A DNA stretch of 64,000 bases. It comes from Diphasiastrum complanatum. Lineage: Eukaryota; Streptophyta; Lycopodiopsida; Lycopodiales; Lycopodiaceae. The DNA lies in contig CM055092.1 of assembly GCA_029204225.1 (NCBI GenBank), positions 86,602,537 to 86,666,536 of the forward strand. The letters are read 5' to 3'. Under the pieces are notes generated by a model, which worked only from the letters and a program-made list of their open reading frames with translations, did not search any database and was not told the origin of the DNA. Shown here piece by piece: positions 1 through 14,048 of this stretch (the first letter of the stretch is position 1; each line of letters begins with the position of its first letter). The position numbers and the translations under genes are program-made.

Positions 1-341
1 TTTGTAGTTGATGCGACCTTATGTGCTGGCATTGGATTCAGGGTCCACCTCTTTATGGGCAAGCCACCCAACTATTCGTCAGTAGCACCTCCAGCGATGG
101 GCCACCCTCCCTGGTCCAGAAAATTATGCTGCAAAGGTTCCGGGCATTCCACCAACAGGGGTCACCATCGCAGGCTCTCTTGCATAAGCACTTCAGCATT
201 GATCCAACCGATTCCACGTCACACAGTCAAGTCTTACTAGTTCAACCCACTTTCGAAACAATGGTCGTCCAACCAATCCAATCTTCTCCGTAGTCCATAA
301 GAGTCTAGTCAAATTCACTTCGAAATCTGTGTACTAAAAAT
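1..341 (+). CDS. SEC24: SEC24 exon 1 in window (partial, frame broken): N-terminal linker
   Basis: Pro/Gln/Ser-rich coding remnant spread over three frames ([22 protein letters not shown]). A degraded counterpart of the conserved plant motif RIDPNQIPRP lies near 198-220 (read as SIDP..IPR after allowing indels). The last residues read [10 protein letters not shown] and are followed by a good donor GTGAGT at 342. The next exon begins Ile-Pro-Cys, matching the family's TTNQIPC across the junction. No single frame stays open, so several indels are needed. The left end is outside the window. Confidence 0.5.
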
Positions 342-3091
342 GTGAGTGTAAGCTGGATTAAAGTTGTTCTTTGAGTTGTATGATTGGAGTTCTCTTAAGT
401 TTGGCGAGTGGTGAATGGCTTTTACAACGGTTCCATTTGAGAAAGTAATGGGGGATTTTGTTATGTTGGCTTTTATCTTTAATGTAATGCTAGCCTTGTA
501 TGAGGCCTTGATATCTTTTCTCGTGTAAGGAAGTAAACTGAAAGTTCAATCTGTTTTGTGGTTCATACCAGTAGAGTCCATCCTTTGTATCAAGTTGAAT
601 TGCCATAGATTTTGTAGGTGGGTTTGAAGTACAAGCGTACAGTCTTGTTGGAATGCTTGTATTGATCTTTGACTTGACCTGCTTATCATGTGGGGGGATT
701 CACTGACTATTCATTCCATTCATAGCTATGTTTGACTTCTACAGAGAACTTTTGCTTTTTGTGATGTAGCACATTTTTCATTGTCAGGTTGTACATAAGA
801 AAAAGTGTAATCATTCACAACGTGAATGCTTGCTATCTAAACACGCGGTCTTGGATCATAGCACCTTATTATTTATAGGAGAGTATTCTCATCTTCAATT
901 TTTACTCTCATCAATGACTATTTGGAGGTTAACAGGATAATGTTCTCATTTTCTAGTTCAATCATAGCTTTGATAAAATTTTTTTGTTATTACCTATGCC
1001 CCTTTTCTTATTTGATAACGTTGCTTAGGCATTATTCTTTCAAAAAAGTCAACTTCCGTTTTTAGTAGTGTATGATCTTCTCTTATAGGTTGATTATACT
1101 TGTAAAGCTCGTGTGATGTAGGACAAAATCATTATGTAAAATGTATTATTTTTTTAATAGTTATGAATAAAGTGTTACACTATGTGTTTCTACTTCAATG
1201 CTGTTTATAACGAAACAAGATCAAAAGATGGCTTTGGTGATAACCCACACGATTTTTAGTTTTAGCATGTAGGTTATAGTTCACTAGCTAAGTTTGTGGT
1301 GCCAAGCTGGGGATCATGACCACTCATGATGTTACTCAATTTAACTCTGTTGGATCTTTTGATAATTTAAATAAAGTTTCTTGATACATGATATGGTGTT
1401 AAAGTTCTAGCAAGTCGGGGAGAATTTACCCTTTTGGTTAGGTACTTAACATCCAAATTCTGTTAAAGTTTGTGCAATATGGTTGTTTATTTTTTTGAAA
1501 GTTAGCTTGTTTGACTAGCATATGCTTGTCTAATGTTCATGTTGATACTTTACCTTCTTGTGAAAGTCTGCAACAGCAAATTTTGGTGTGCGCGACACAG
1601 GGAATGTAGTCCCCGGATGATGCGAAGCACACTGTACAGGTTATTGCTAAATTTTGAGAAGTTGTCGCTTGGTTCTGGATATTCCTAGTTGATAATGTGC
1701 TATGATGGTGTTTTCAAGTCTTTTTTTTTAAGCATGTTTGTGTTTCCTTCATTCACGATCTATATTGTCAATTCTGGTTGAAGCTCAATGCTAAAATATA
1801 CCTTTTGGTCTTGTTTGTTGTGCTAATTGAGCCTAATAACCTTATTTGATAAACTTGAATAGCATCTCTATTTCTTGAATGTTCACGTTTGTTTTGCTAA
1901 ACAATTTTAAGATAAATATTTTCAATCGTAGACCTTTTAGTTTTTGTTTAATTTGAGCATTATTTCTGGTTTTTGATTGTTGAATTCCCATGCAGATTAC
2001 CATGTTCAGGGGATTTACTTTCCACTTCAGGAATGCATTAGCAGTGATGGGGCAACCTCTTGCCTGCCTCACCCCTTAGAAGAACCTATCGAGGTGTGAT
2101 CACTGAAGTTCATATCTTTGAGTTTTTTATTACTATTCTTCGTGACATATGTTACGATGTTTTGATTGTTGTTGGAGTTTGATTATCACTGTCATCTTCC
2201 ATTTGCTTCCTTCTGTCTTACAATAGTTTTTGCCTCTTTAGATGGTAGAGTTGTTACTCTTGACCTTGACATCTTCTTATTGTTGTCAAAATAAGATGAC
2301 AATCACGTTTATTTTTAATTCTATCAACTAGTGTTGTATTAACTTTTTCTCGTTGGTAGTCTAAATTGTGTGCTGATGGGAGTATTTTGTTGTTAAATTA
2401 TGTGGGAGTTGTTTTATTGTGATTGCACACACGGTGAACTATCCTATGATTTCTATCATTCATAGTTTACTTCTTGTTGCCATGTGTCATGCAAATATCA
2501 ACTTTGGACAAATGAATTTAGAAAATGAGCTATAGTTTTTCATGGAAAAAATGATTTTCTGAAATTTCTAAGATTACTGCCATAAATGATAGATTTTGAT
2601 GGGCAGTCTAAATTTCCTATATAGGGCCATCCATGCCTCATGTAGGCCAAGACCTAACTAACAAACCAAATACTTCTAAGATTGTTTTCTATACAACTAT
2701 GGTACTTGATGGGGTAACGAATGTTGAATTAATGATTCTCGAGAGCTGTATTGAGTTAATTCTGAGGCTTTGTGGAGATTGCCTTGATTCATGGTTCTTT
2801 TAGCTATGCTTAAAAATCACACTCAAGGGATAGATTTGGGATTCACGATGCACGATTTGATTTTCTAGTGTAAGATTCATAGGAAGATATGCTATTTTGT
2901 GATTATACATTTTTGCTTTAATGTGATTCATTGCAAGTAGATTGGAATTATTTTTTCAATGCGCGATCTCGATTGCAAGATATTTTGTAATATGAACAAT
3001 TAGTATGTTGATTAGTCTCAATCTCATCACACTTATCATCGTAGATTGAATATGATGATGTGATTATTTTTTATGTTTTCTTTATTGAGTT

Positions 3092-3127
<36 letters not shown>

Positions 3128-6100
3128 TGGCAAATAGCAAATAGATGTGTGCTATTCTAGAAGCTTGTATCTTTATCTTGATATTTTCATTTCTATTCAA
3201 GATGAATCACGTAAAGGCTTAATGGAAAGATGCATTGAGTTAATGGTTTATTTGCCTACATGTCGTTATTTAGGATTTTCTACGTTCATGAGCACTTAAA
3301 TTTTTTTACGCTTCACACAATACTTAAAATTTATGCTACAACTTGTTTGGGCTCTGTCGAGATCATCAGCATTTGTTTTTTAGATTGTACTGTTGATGTA
3401 CATCTTGTATTGTAGTTTTGTTTCCAATATTTTGTTGTTAAGTAGCACTTGTTGAAAGTGTTAGCTCTACCTTTTGTCTTGAATTCGTTAATGGCATTCA
3501 GTTTAATATAACAATGATATGTGGCATGAAGCCCATCCTTGTGAAGGCGATTGGCTTGTGCATTCAATTGTTATGTAAGTAGGACTGCATGTTGGAATAG
3601 ATAAGTGATATGGTTCTAGTGTAAAACAGTAACCAACAATAATATGGGACCTTTTGTAACTCTTTTGCCTACTTAGAAAGAGAGTTGAATTGATGGTAAT
3701 GTAAAGAAGGTAGTGGTGTATGTTGCCAATGATGATAGTAATGCCAATGGAGCATAATGTCATGGGAAGGAAGATTGTGAATGTTATAGAGGTAATTGCT
3801 TTTGTAAAAGAAAATGTGTTTTTTAGGTATTGAGAGGAAGTTACGAGTCTATTAGAGCTGGATATGTTGCACAAAGGAAGCGGTCATGAAGGCATAAACA
3901 TAATTCTTTGTATATATGGAAGATAGCCTCTATCTCTATAGGGAGAGTAACAAAGGTGAGGGACCAATGGTTTGCTGGGTATCATCTATCATAGAGACCT
4001 TAAGGTGCGAAAAACTGTCTCCAATTGGTTATTTGTTAGGCTACACCTGCCCTCTGTTGCATACATCACTATGGGAGTAAGGTAGTGTGCCAAGGAGATG
4101 ACATTACTAGCAAAGCTTTGATATGTCTCTTGAACTTAAACTCGCAAGGTTAATAAAGGAGGAGTTGCTCCTTCTCTAGTCGATCGATGTTTGTTGTGTC
4201 ATAAAAAAGATGGATTTGAAAAGAAGTCACCCAAATAGGTGTAAGAGGTGAACTGTCTCTAATGGTTGACCATCCCATGTTGCCGTTGTGGGAGATGCTG
4301 GAGTATGGACCGATGGTATTCTGGGTATAGGGGGATGTAAGTACGATGAGTGAAAAATCTAGCGAGTGCACAGAAGGTGTGTGGATGGTGGGGGTGTAGT
4401 ACTGCCCCAAGGAAGAAGGGAACACTGCCCCATCGTGTGTGGATGAAAGTGACGTCACCTGAACTAGGCACCTAGAAAGGCCTGGAGAATAGTGCTGGCT
4501 CTAAGATGTGATCGCTTGATGTAATCGTGGGTGCCCACTTGATGGTTTTCTTGAATTGCTAAGCGTGTCGAGTAACTTGGGAGGCCTGGGAAAACCATGA
4601 TAATGATAACCCCTGATTGTGAAGTGCTAGATGAGGTATGGCTTCTTGTGTGCATCTCCGGCTCAGTTGTGGAAAGCACCTGACTCGTTGATATATGTGA
4701 CGCAAAGACGGTGTGAAGCTTTAAAGTGGAGCTACAAACTATGCCAAAATGACCTGATGGGGTCAAAGGGGGATGGGCAACATAAACCTTGTTCTAGGAT
4801 TCACAAAATGCCTTGTATTAGTAGCAGCAGTAGGTAGTGGCTGGATACTGTGTAGATGCCAAGTGATTCAGGTTGTAAAGACCAGGAATTGCCATCAGAT
4901 CAATCTGGAAACACTCAACTGTTCCAAGCTTGTTGTTGAACTAGAAGAATGTTGGACAAGAAACAAGAAATAGCTTGGTGGAAATCTACATCCCTAGAGA
5001 AACTATGGAGCAGCACTGCCATGTAATAGGAATGTTTTATCTCTGAAGGATAACCAATGTGAGAAAGGACATTTGTGAAATCCCAAAAAGAGATACATAA
5101 TATTGACATTGATCCGTAGACAGCAATGTAGCACAACACTGCTATGTAATAGGAATATTCTATCTCTTAAGGATAACAAATGTGAGAATGGTGCTGCATG
5201 AGTTCCCATAGGGACATTTGTGAAACAGCCCAAAAAGAATGGGCATAATATCAACATTGATGAAGCAATCGTGAAGAGCTCAGAACTGTTGTTGAGAATA
5301 AAAGAGCAACTTCGAGTATTAACTCCAATGTCCATGGAAAAGCTTCCGTGGTACTATTGGAATCAGAATCGTAGGATGTTCTGAATAATGGCATAAAGTT
5401 ACTGCAGAATGATTCCAAAAACCACCATTGATGCACCAGTGCAACACCCTAGAACGAGTATGATGCCAACACAAATGGATTAGTTAGGTAGACTTGTTAT
5501 TGAGCAGCAGATGCCAATTTTGAATGAACTACCGTGTAGAAGCCTTGCATCATAGCTGGAAAGGAAGAAACAGTTATTAATACAGTGAAGGTTTTCAGAA
5601 ATAGAGTGATTGGATCTGAATTGCGATACAGGTTGAACGTTTTATCTGAACAAATCAGTATTTTTTTAAATTTGTTGATCTTTTATTTTACAAAATTTGG
5701 TTTAAATTGGACAACTTCATTCCCTTTTTTACTTTCCTACTTCCCTTCTCATCATCTTATGGAATAATGTTTTGCTCTCGATCTCTTAAGATGACTGAGA
5801 AGGGAGGAGAGTCAGAGAAGGAGAAAGAGTGAAGGAGAGGGGAAGAGGAAGAAAGAGTAGGAAAGGAGGGGGTCAGAGCCAAGGAGGATTATTAAGAGTT
5901 AGAATCTTTATATTTTTTTTTCGTATAAAACTTTGATTCGATTTTTTAGCCATTCAGAATTGGAGAATTGGTTTGAAAATAGAAAATAGAAACTGAGATG
6001 TTTGCAAGAAGTGAAACATATGGAAGAGTGTGGAAGAGGAGTTGCATATGGCTTAGCATTTGGGTGAGTTTGTGACCATCTGTTTTGTTTTTAATCATAG

Positions 6101-9100
6101 TATCTTCTCTAGATCTAGCTTGAGCTTTTGGTTGAGCAGTTAGGATGAGATCCTTAACTCTCAGAACATATGATGAAGCACTCTCATCTACTCTCTGATA
6201 ACTTAGAATAATTTGGTTTCTAAGTGTAAGAAATCTAGGAAGTATTCTTGATTTCATAGACTGTTTTTAGAGTGTCCCAAGCTTCTGGCAGTGTGCATGG
6301 TACTGAATCTATTAAAACTTCATTGGTTACCTAAGCCTGTATCTTTGCCATTTGCCTCCACAAAAGAGGAGAATTCTATCACCAATGTTTTGTATTATGA
6401 AGCTAATTCCTTGTGATGGGCTTCATCCAGGTAAGATTTTTGCATCCCTTTGGTAATCTGATGTAATCTCCTGTCCACATGTTTTTTGTCAGTCACATAA
6501 ATAGTTATCAAACCCTTTCTTCTCGAGGATTTTTTATGTGATTGGCTGGTTATTTGTAGGTGGGCTCCTACCTTGACAACTCTGTTAATTCTTTCGTGAA
6601 GTTTTAATAAGAATTTGTGAAACATTTGAAGGAAAGTCATTGCAAGTGACTGGTTGATGCTAACTTGTCACTATGCTTGAATATTTCACTGAGGGATTTA
6701 AAAGCTAGATATTGATTTGTGTTGAGGATTTGCAGTTCCGCTGGAATATTGTTCAGATTGGACATCCCACTGGTTAGTCATTGTTTCAATCACTTGCTCG
6801 TTGAGCTAAATCTAACCTCTACTGTCCTGGACTATTCAACTTTTCAAGGTTGTAAATTTTGGAGATGTGGCGCGGTTCAGTTGCTCTCGAGGCTACTGCC
6901 TACATTAATCGTTTATGTAAGTTCATCGACCAGGGTTGGCGATTTGTCTGAACATTTGTGGTATGTGTTGCTGCACCTTTGTTTTTGTACCTTCTATAAG
7001 ATTATCATAGGCAAATGCATAGTAATAAATATCAGGCATGAGTTTGCTGACTCCTGTAATGCATTTAGCCTGCAAACTGTTTACTGTTGGCTTTTGGAAA
7101 GACGATCTGTTAAACTGTAGCTCTCTTGTTTTGCTGAAGTAGTTGGTGATAGGTCATTGAAGACTTGAATGGACATATCACTGCTGCTGTTTTAATATAT
7201 ATTTGGTACTCTGTAGGTGTTTCACATTGTTATCTTCTTTCAATTTAGCAGGCTTTGCCAAATGAGACAACTAGGGGAGTACCATTGCAATCTGGGGACC
7301 AGATGGTAGAAGGCGAGATGCAGATGAGAGGCCAGAACTTTCTAGGGGAACTGTAGAATTTGTTGCGTCAAAACGGAGTTTTTTGGTTTGTTATGATTCT
7401 TCTTTTGTAATATTGGGTTGACCTTAGGTTTTAGGCAGAGTTTCTCTAGTTTCATTGCAGGAATTGTATATCTCAGAATACAAGGTTTTTCACTAGCAAT
7501 GGCAGAAATGGAGTACTGCAGCACTGAAAAGTTTTTTGAAAGAAATCTTAACAAAATGTCAAAGGACTATGCTTTTAAGGAACTCACTTCCTGCTAGCCT
7601 GGTTATGATATCTTATTGTGCACACTGCATGGCACATGCGATACTTGCTTTTATTGGTACCATCATATACTGTATTGTTTTTGAAGGGACCGTTAGGATC
7701 ACTGAAAATAATTTATGGATGACTTTATGAGAACTTTTCTTGCAAATTTGGGTATGTTTGTGCCTGTCAACACAGGTTCGTCCACCAATGCCGGCGGTTT
7801 CTTTTTCCTAGTGGATGTTTCCTCAAACTCTGTTCAAACGGGTGCAGCAGCAGCAACATGTAGTGCAATTCAGCGGGTTCTTGCTGATCTTCCGGTGTGA
7901 ATTCTCGCAGCTATGCATTGGACGAGATTATCTTTTCACTTATGCATTGCTCGCTTTATATAGTCTAGACTCTTCCTATGTTAGGGACTTAGATACGCAA
8001 AGTTTCGTATTCTCGAGATAAGCTTCTTGTAACAGTGCAATGTTGGCCTTACGTTCTGAAAATAATGTGGTGGCTCTGAAGTTTGTCTATTTTTCTCAAT
8101 ATCCTTGTCTGAGTTGATCTTGTGTGCATGCTGGACAGGAGGGTCCTCGTACGATGGTTGGGATAGCCACGTTTGACTCAACAATTCACTTTTACAATCT
8201 GACCAAATCTTTACAGCAGGTGCTCATCAGTATTCATCATGAAATGTGACGAGCATACGATTGAGCACTGCAAGCTCAAGGATGCTATCTTAATTTAAAA
8301 GTGAAGTTTTAAAGCTTAGTGCCTTGACTCACATGACCTTCTACATGTAGTATTTCAAATAGGTTCTAAATTTCTTCTGAACAATCAAGTAATTATTGAT
8401 AATCATTTGTTTCCGTTTTTGCCCGAAAATATTTTGTAGTTTAAAACGTGAATCATAATTTGCTCTACAGTTCACATTGAGAGGATCCGTTCCTTTTTAA
8501 AGGGCAATAAAGTCTTTGAAAGCTTTCTCTTAGAAAGATAACACCCCTTTCAGGCTTCTCTGTTCAATGCATCACCTTTCTTTATCCTCATCTCAGTTCC
8601 TTCAAACATATCAGTCTATGGAGTTCCTAGCTCTAGATCCAATTTGCAACTCCCTCCCCTTATAACCTCCCTCTTGCCTCTATCAGTTCATGACCCTGCC
8701 GATGACATTAACTGCCCGCCCTTCACCGGGCTTTTGCTTACATTGTGCTTAATGCACCTTCTTTCTATAGCATTGTACCAATTGCCACTGGTAATAAAAA
8801 AATGGTTGCAGCATTAAAAAATTCTGTTTTGGGCTGCTCTCAAATTTGGCTTTTGAGTACTCCTTATAATGACTGATTTGATACTCCTTGAGGCCTTGCT
8901 TCCGTAATACCAGATTTCAGAAATCTGAGCAGTTTGTAGCATGATATAACAGTTAGAGAAGGTTTGATTGTGTGATCCAAAATTGCTAATCTAGATCAAG
9001 AAATTGGTGACTAGTTTTGCAATAGATTGGTAGATCAATCAATCAATCGCTCTTGGAGTCGCATTGATTCTGAGAGTATCTATTCAGTCTCAGATTATGG

Positions 9101-12100
9101 AATTTGATTTTGAAGGCTTACAAGTAATTGAATGTTTTTGATATGGAAGATGCTGTATCTTAAATCAATGAACTCGTGCGTTATCTTGCAGCCGCCTATG
9201 CTTGTTGTGCCAGATGTTCAAGATGTTTATGCTCCGCTACAGGCAGGCCTTGTCGTTTCGCTCTCTGAGGTATGTTAGTAACTTAGTTGCATTTATTCAT
9301 TGGAATGAATCATCAGAGAATTTTCGAGTCATCTGGCCCGATGTGAGAGGAAGCTTGTCTGTATGTGATAGACAAGGTAGAATTTGGAACTGCTGTAAAA
9401 TTGTCCGTCCTAGATATAACCTCATTTTTTCAAACTTTTTGCCTGGAGCCTCCTGGAAGACTCATTCTTGAAAGACATAGTGGGAGACAATTCATGGCTA
9501 CTTGTCAAATCTCGGGCCTGCGTCCCCAAGATTTCAAATGTGTGATCCTCTAAAGCCACTCCAAGCTTCTGTTGTTTGGATTCCTTGAGGACATGGCTTT
9601 TAACCTCTCTAATAATGATTGTGCCATTACATCATGCTCACAATCAGGCCTCCCCATTTCAGTGATTAATTATCCTGTACTTCAAAAGATTTTGTGAAAA
9701 CATGCAATTATTTTGTTCCTGTGCCCTGTTATGGACTTGAAGTAATCTAGAATTTATGAACTGCAACAAATAAATGGACTCGCAAGGCTATTTGACATTA
9801 TGGGGTCTTGGACACATCATTATCTTGAAGTTCAAGTTCAGCAAATCTAGTGGATTGCCACACTAGTTTGGTGCCTTTGTTGGGGTGCGTTACTTGCTCC
9901 ACAAGCTATTCATGAGTATTAAAAAGCGACTTTCTAGCAGATGATGAATGATCATCTTCGTCCATATCTGGGAAAGTTCGTGATAGTGTACTTAGATGAT
10001 ATTCTCATCTATAGTAAGACCTTGGAGGAGCATGACGAGCATCTTAGGACCGTCTTAAAGTCACTTAGACAGGAGAAGCTTTTTGCAAGGAGTCCAAATG
10101 TGTATTTTAGAAGAGGTTGTTATACCTTGGTCACGTTATTTCGGACCATGGGTTGGAAATTGACATAGATTTGTCTTGCACTATGCATTAATTGCATTGG
10201 CTTTGACAAATGTCCTCAAAAGGGCTAAGAGAGTTAGCTGGTACAGTAAGTTCAGTCCTCCGGTTACTTGGACTGAAGAGTTGAATTAGAATTTTGAGAA
10301 CCTCAAATACTGTGTGACTAGAGCACCTATTCTTCACATAGTGGATCCTAACAAGCTGCAGGTACTTGAGACGGATGCCAGTGACTATGCTATAGGTGTA
10401 GTCCTATATCAGGATGGTAGGTCGGTTGCTTTTGAAAGCAAGAAGCTAGGTCCTGCTCAAAGGCGGTATTCCACCTATGACAAGGAGCTCCCAGTTTACC
10501 ATAGTTACTGACCATCAAGCGTTAAAGTATATTAACGATGCGGTCGACCTTAGGGGTCGTAAGGCCAGATGGTCAGAGATGCTCCAGGAATTTCATTATG
10601 ACATTGAGTACCAGAAGGGTACTTTTAATAGTGTCGCGGATGCCTTAAACCGGATTGGAGAGGTTAATCAGTTAAGCTTTTCTGAGATCCAATTTGAGTT
10701 GTATCTTTCCTTAAGAGATTTGTGTAAGACCGATAGGTATTTTGGTCGTATTTGGCTAGACGTCCTGGCAGGTTCTTCTAGATCTAGTGATGAGCTTGGA
10801 ATGCAGGATTCCAAGATTTCTACTCAGAACAAGATACTTAAAGACTATTCCATAAGGAATGGGTTACTTTTCCGGAATGGAAAGGTTTGTGTGCTAGAAA
10901 AAATGATGACATTAGGGCCCAAATCCTGCATGAATGTCATGACAGCCCTTGTGCAGGGCACCCTAGCTCACAAAGGATGCTTGACTTAGTAAAAAGGAAC
11001 TTTTATTGGCCAAACTTAAAAAGTCAAGTGGAGGCATATGTTCGCAAGTGTGCACAATGCCAAGTTAATAAACTGAAAGACTTAAGGCAGCTGGTTTACT
11101 AATGCCCTTGGAAATTCCTGAAAGAAAGTGGCAAAGTATTTCCATGGACCTTGTGGTTGGGCGACCTCGGACGGGGAAGCAAAATGATGCCATTTGGGTA
11201 ATAGTTGACAGGTTAACTTAAATGGCGCAATTCATACCAACCAAGCAAATTGTCACAGCTTTTGAACTTGCTCAGGTTGTCGTAGAAAAGTTGTTCAGGT
11301 TGTTTGGTTTGCCGAATGGCATTGTTAGTAATCGAGATCCAAAGTTCACTGGCAAATTCTGGCAAGCGGTCTTTGAGAAATTAGAGACTAAGTATGGGGT
11401 CATCAGATCATCCTGAATCGGATGGTCAGACAGAGAGGACGAACTAGTCTATGGAAGACATGCTGCGAGCATATGTTTCCAGAAGACAGTCGGATTGGGA
11501 AAGGTACCTTCCAATGATTGAGTTTGCATATAACAGCGCAAAGCACTCAACGACGGGTTTTAGTCCATTTTCTCTGATGTATGGTTTCCAGCCTAGGGCT
11601 CCCATTTCAGTGGGCCTCAAAGGCCTAAAGGTTAAAGCAGCAGTAGATTTCTGGCATGATATGCAAGAAATGTTGCTTGTGGCTCGTGATAACGTAAAAA
11701 CGGCTCATGATAGAGCCTAGTTTTACGCCAATCAAAAGCGACAACCTAGGATCTATGAGGAGGGGGCTTGGGTTTATCTTAGAATCCCAAAAAAGACTCT
11801 AAGATATTAAAGACTGGAAACTGTCCTAAGTTATCACGTTGTTTTGCAGGGCCATTTCGTACAGTAAGGAAACTCCATCGAAATGCCTATCAGCTGGAGC
11901 TGCCTCAAGGTGTTAAGGTTCATCCAGTTTTTCACATTAGTCGTTTAAAGGAACGACTTGGTGGAAAGGATGACTTGATACTTCGGGAGGGCTTAGTTCG
12001 GCTGGAGGACCTAACATCCTTTGTACCTATGGAACCACAGGCCATTGTTGATGTACGTCAACGTGGGCTCAGAAACTGGCAGGTAACTGAGTACTTGGTT

Positions 12101-13860
12101 CGTTGGAAAGGAAGTTCCGAGGATGATGATACTTGGGAAAAGGAACATGACCTTAGACTGAGGTTCCCTGATTTTCTTCCTTAGATAAGGAATTTTTCAA
12201 GGAAGAGGGAATGTTAGGGACCCAACTCCCTTGGGTCCCAACCCTAAACTTGAGACTGGACGATGACTGGGCCTGTAGACTTGACCGGTGACTCGTGAAC
12301 CTGCATGCTTGCCATGTGTCATGATCTAGGTGTGCACATGGCTTGGAGTCTCTCTCCTTGGAGGTATACAAGGGGAGGAGGACTCATTTGCCATCCATCT
12401 ATCAACCTAGGAGGAGGTGGATGGAGAGCGTGTGCACGACTAGGATGTATGCTAGCTTGAGGCAGGAGATGGCTAAGAGCCTAGGTGGTGGTATGGGACG
12501 CTGTCTAGGATGGAGGTTGGATCCCGCTTGATACGGTCACAGGCCAGGGCACGGAGGGTGGACCCGGATTAGGTCCTATGGCGGGGTGGAACGTGAATCG
12601 TTCGGTCTCGTGTGGTTAACCGGCACCTGAAGGTTTGCAGTAAGTAGTAGATTGTAACATGATGTAACCTACTCTTGGTACTAATGAAGTGAGTAGGGAT
12701 GTTGGTTGTAGCATTTGGTTCGCACTATGCATGATGGAGTTCATGGTCTCAGATTTTGTGGGTAGACTCCATACGACAATATAGTTGAAGGTTGCATGTC
12801 TCTTTTGTGATGTTGATTGCTATCCTAAACATAACATCGATACTTTCATGATGATACATGCTACAAGGGAGTGAGATGCAAATTAGGCGGATGCTTGAAG
12901 GGCTTTCATGAGGGATCTTGAGTTTTCTTAATCAATGATTTTCAACAATGTAATTTCTCTCCCTTTTCCAAGCGCATGTCTGTCAATCTCTACCTAGAAC
13001 AGATCTATTACTGCATAACGTAGTAAATCTCAACAAGTGTTGATTGTGACCTGCTCTGTTACCATGTTAAAGATTAGAGCATGGAACTATGCATTCAAGT
13101 CATAACTAGAGAAAAAGAGGAGAGGAAAATCACGAAACTTGTATTTCATTGGAAGGATTCACAATGATACATGAGAGAGCTTAGAGGTTCTATCCTTTCA
13201 CATGTGGTCCATATGTCAAAGGTCCTTTTACACATGAGGACACGACTTCCTTAATTATATTACATGAGCTTCCTAGGCATCTCCGTCATTTAGTATACCA
13301 ATCAAATAGCTAGTACGACAAGCGAACATGGTATGTAGTGTAATTAATTGAAATATACTTATGTATTAAAGTGTAACAACGCATCTCTCATTCTCCTCTC
13401 TGGTGCCACCATCTCTCTCTCAGCGTACTATTCCTCAACCTCTGATTACTTCCTTCTTTTCTAGGAGGAGATCACGGCATGACCCAGAGCTTGATGATGA
13501 TGATGCTGATGAGGATGACATACATGCTCACAAAGATCAGAGACAACGCACCAGTGATAGCCATGTTGCTGCCCGAACAATCAGACCTCCTATGAGGAGA
13601 CATCCTAGATGACATTAGCGGCCACTAGAGCTCCCCCATGCTGCAGCTCGCATCACATCCTTTTATAGCATCAAGACCTGATGATACTGTTATCCTTTAC
13701 TATGCTCCTACATATCTCATCGTAGTTATTTCGGTTCATAGTAGATGTTTCTTTCTTTATTGTTTCGGAGACGTTTCATACGCTCCCACTGTTACCATAT
13801 ACTTGACATGTACTTTTACTAGTCTTTTATTCCTTTTGGCATGGAGAAGACATTAATAAA

Positions 13861-13903
<43 letters not shown>

Positions 13904-13971
13904 GACAGGACCTATGTCAGATAGTTTAGCATACTTATCCATCCATCCGGCCACACAATCTTAGATTACAT

Positions 13972-14048
<77 letters not shown>

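Larger units (their letters stand above)
2094..6848 (+). other. SEC24 intron 2 (4.8 kb) with decayed repeats
   Basis: Holds a GT dinucleotide run (3105-3129), a tandem duplication (about 5004-5270), a purine-rich tract (about 5805-5880) and a minus-strand copia gag relic (6144-6345). The rest is AT-rich without recognisable coding sequence. Confidence 0.6.

Noticed and set aside
6736-6771. A small SEC24 exon (PLE.C or IVQ..HP)
   Set aside because: The matching family segment is already supplied by exon 2 (1996-2093), which joins directly to exon 3; this piece would duplicate it.
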